DNA of 64,000 bases from positions 496,001 to 560,000 of the forward strand of contig JAILWQ010000001.1 in NCBI GenBank assembly GCA_025698865.1, given 5' to 3'. This document shows positions 62,610 through 64,000 of the stretch, one piece after another. Position 1 is the stretch's first letter; each line of letters begins with the position of its first letter. Made by a program: the position numbers and the translations under genes. Source of the stretch: Erythrobacter sp. (GTDB lineage Bacteria > Pseudomonadota > Alphaproteobacteria > Sphingomonadales > Sphingomonadaceae). A model generated the notes under the pieces. That model had not been told where the DNA came from. It did no database searches and was given only the letters and a program-made list of their open reading frames with translations.

Positions 62610-63307
62610 GGGTTTCCTCCCGGTCCGGCGAGTTGATTGACGATCGCCTCGATCAGCGCCTGCGTCTCGGCCGACAATTGCCCTGCGCCCGCCGGCTCTT
62701 CACCGGGCTGTTCGGGCGGCGGCGTATTCGCGCCGAGCGCGACGGATGCGATCGCCTGATTGTCCGCATCGTCAGCGGCGCCGGTGTTGCGGGCGAGACG
62801 CTGGATCACCCGATCGAGGGTTGGCGCCTTCGTGCCGTCGAGCGCCTGCCCCAATAGCCGTTCTTCGGGCGAAAGGCGGTTCTGCGGGGTCTGCGCGAAC
62901 TCGCGCGAACGGGTCTCGAGGCGGTTGGCGCAGAGTTTCCTCACCGCCGGAATATCCGGAGGGTTCGAGCACACGTCGCGCCCTTCCACCGTTTCCAGCA
63001 GCACCTCTCGCTCCGAGGGGGTCAGTTGGGACAGGAGCGTCGAGAATTCCGCTTCGGAAAGCTGGGCCACGGGGGTTTCCGAGGCTTCCGGCGAGGCGAT
63101 CTGGACGATGCCGCTTGCCCGCGCGGCCCCGGTGGCGGAGCGCGCCGCGGGATTGCGGCCATAGACCTTGGCTTCGGGTGGCGCTCCAGTGGGCTGGGCA
63201 GCCTGATCGACATAGACCCCGCCCTCGCCCTCGGATTCCTGCGCGGTGGCGGCGCCTGCCGGCAGCGACAGGACCACGGCGATCATCAGGCTCGAGACGC
63301 GCTTCAC
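62606..63307 (-). CDS. Exported hypothetical protein of the curli-type operon, GTG start
   Basis: 233 aa from the GTG at 63307 (VKRVSSLMIAVVLSLPAGAATAQ), with GGAGG 8 nt upstream; this SD lies across the end of the curlin gene, whose stop falls between SD and start. The track start at 63325 would overlap it further. Mature region: short acidic-neutral segments, ASETPVAQLSEAEFSTLLSQLTPSEREVLLETVEGRDVCSNPPDIPAVRKLCANRLETRSREF, with two Cys pairs, and a C-terminal Pro/Gly stretch. No family recognised. Likely a curli accessory protein. Confidence 0.65.
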   Translation of the reverse strand: MKRVSSLMIAVVLSLPAGAATAQESEGEGGVYVDQAAQPTGAPPEAKVYGRNPAARSATGAARASGIVQIASPEASETPVAQLSEAEFSTLLSQLTPSEREVLLETVEGRDVCSNPPDIPAVRKLCANRLETRSREFAQTPQNRLSPEERLLGQALDGTKAPTLDRVIQRLARNTGAADDADNQAIASVALGANTPPPEQPGEEPAGAGQLSAETQALIEAIVNQLAGPGGNP

Positions 63308-63311
63308 GATC

Positions 63312-64000
63312 CTAACCTCCGCCATTTCCGCTCGGCGGAGCGCCGGTGTTGGTCTGGGTGATCTCCATCGCCTGGCCGCCGTCCTGCGTGATCCGGAGAT
63401 CGGAAAGGCCGTTGCCGTCCTGAGTCCAGGAGAGACGATTTCCGTCGCCCTGCTGGATCGCGGTCATTGCATTCCCGTCGCCGTTCTGGATCAGGCGCGC
63501 CTGATTGTCGCTGCCGTCCTGCACCAGGCTGAGGAGATTGTCGGATCCGGTCTGGCCGATGGCGGCCGCCGAGTAAATCGCCTGCGATTCCGTCTGCGAA
63601 ACATCGGCCCGGTTGCCGTCGCCCTGCTGCGCGAGCATCAACACGGTCTGGCCCTGCCCCTGCTGCCCGACATTCGCGGCGTTGCGATTGCCGTCCTGCG
63701 CGATCGAGGCGTGGTGATTGCCATCGTCCTGTCCGATATCGACCTGGTTCTCGTCGCCGTTCTGAATGATGCGCACGTAGGAGTTGCTGCCGGACTGGCG
63801 CGCTTCGGCCCGGTTGGTCGCGCCGATCTGGGAAATGAACACACCGCGGCGGTCTTCCTCTGGAACGGGGATGCGCTCGAACTCGAACTGGCCCCCGCGT
63901 CCCGCGCCGGGCGCTGCATTGCCGGGATTTGCATTGGTGGTCTGGGCCGCGACGGGCGAACCGGACGCCAGTGCGATCGCCGTGAGCGAAGCAAGGGTGG
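63312..64000 (-). CDS. Curlin-repeat amyloid subunit (CsgA/CsgB-like), start beyond the window edge
   Basis: Frame open from the right edge to 63312; the 5' end is outside. Visible at the start is the tail of a signal peptide (TLASLTAIALASGSPVAAQTTNAN) and a short lead-in (GRGGQFEFERIPVPEEDRRG). Then follow curlin-type repeats with the Q-x-G-x-x-N-x-x-x-x-x-Q spacing: QIGATNRAEARQSGSN, IIQNGDENQVDIGQDDGN, IAQDGNRNAANVGQQG, LAQQGDGNRADVSQTES, LVQDGSDNQARLIQNGDGN, IQQGDGNRLSWTQDGN. These form a beta-solenoid amyloid of the curli type. The track's GTG start at 63842 is internal. Partner genes downstream suggest a secreted fibre. Confidence 0.85.
   Translation of the reverse strand, partial: TLASLTAIALASGSPVAAQTTNANPGNAAPGAGRGGQFEFERIPVPEEDRRGVFISQIGATNRAEARQSGSNSYVRIIQNGDENQVDIGQDDGNHHASIAQDGNRNAANVGQQGQGQTVLMLAQQGDGNRADVSQTESQAIYSAAAIGQTGSDNLLSLVQDGSDNQARLIQNGDGNAMTAIQQGDGNRLSWTQDGNGLSDLRITQDGGQAMEITQTNTGAPPSGNGGG

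Noticed and set aside
63840-63842. GTG at 63842 as the start of the curlin gene
   Set aside because: The frame continues upstream with a signal peptide tail (SGSPVAAQ), so the GTG is internal.

Overview
The window is chromosomal DNA of a high-GC alphaproteobacterium, most likely of the Sphingomonadales (Erythrobacteraceae or Sphingomonadaceae type). This is inferred from gene content: an alpha-type SspB, a single bifunctional Rsh, a Tol-Pal cluster led by ybgC, an Entner-Doudoroff operon zwf-pgl-edd-glk, sphingomonad-style subtilase and trypsin-like autotransporters, and many short conserved DUF proteins. No tRNA, rRNA, IS element, prophage or CRISPR was seen. Genes are tightly packed, often with ATGA, GTGA or TTGA overlaps, and no stretch longer than 300 bases lacks a gene. 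The longest gaps (4189-4475 and 7584-7839) are divergent promoter regions.

Layout. 0-4.3 kb: ilvD-ilvC-ilvB (minus strand) behind a leader peptide rich in Leu/Val/Ile codons and an intrinsic terminator, a classical attenuator. 4.5-15.3 kb: cyclophilin, the ppGpp enzyme Rsh, a trypsin-like autotransporter, an M1 aminopeptidase coupled to an I78-type inhibitor, hemF and pdeM. 15.3-20.6 kb: infC with an AUA start codon, a lipoprotein, and a Cys/Met-metabolism PLP enzyme coupled to an ATP-grasp ligase behind a leader that can fold as a ribosome-site-sequestering pseudoknot; then TonB-like and DnaJ-like genes. 20.8-25.4 kb: ybgC-tolQ-tolR-tolA-tolB-pal, with ybgC apparently frameshifted. 25.5-28.9 kb: hisB-hisH-hisA-hisF-hisE plus a HIT protein. 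29-30.7 kb: sspB, an unknown gene and gmk.

30.8-39.7 kb is an acyl-CoA catabolic region: three acyl-CoA dehydrogenases, an SDR, a zinc alcohol dehydrogenase, an APH-type kinase and a transporter. 39.7-43 kb: a subtilase autotransporter and dapD. 43-54 kb holds many short proteins of families often linked to stress (DUF2945, DUF3008, DUF3140, DUF3253, SWIB, PEBP, fasciclin, HPF/RaiA, PRC-barrel-like, PPOX, DUF1328), several with EcfG-like promoter candidates, plus an S41 peptidase and thiC under a TPP riboswitch. 54-61 kb: a DUF885 lipoprotein and the four-gene Entner-Doudoroff operon. 61-64 kb: a curli-type amyloid operon that continues past the right edge.

The best candidates for something undescribed are the pseudoknot leader of the PLP-enzyme/ATP-grasp operon (16.65-16.75 kb), the AUA-started infC, and the kinase plus acyl-CoA dehydrogenase module, which resembles 4-hydroxyacyl-CoA catabolism.
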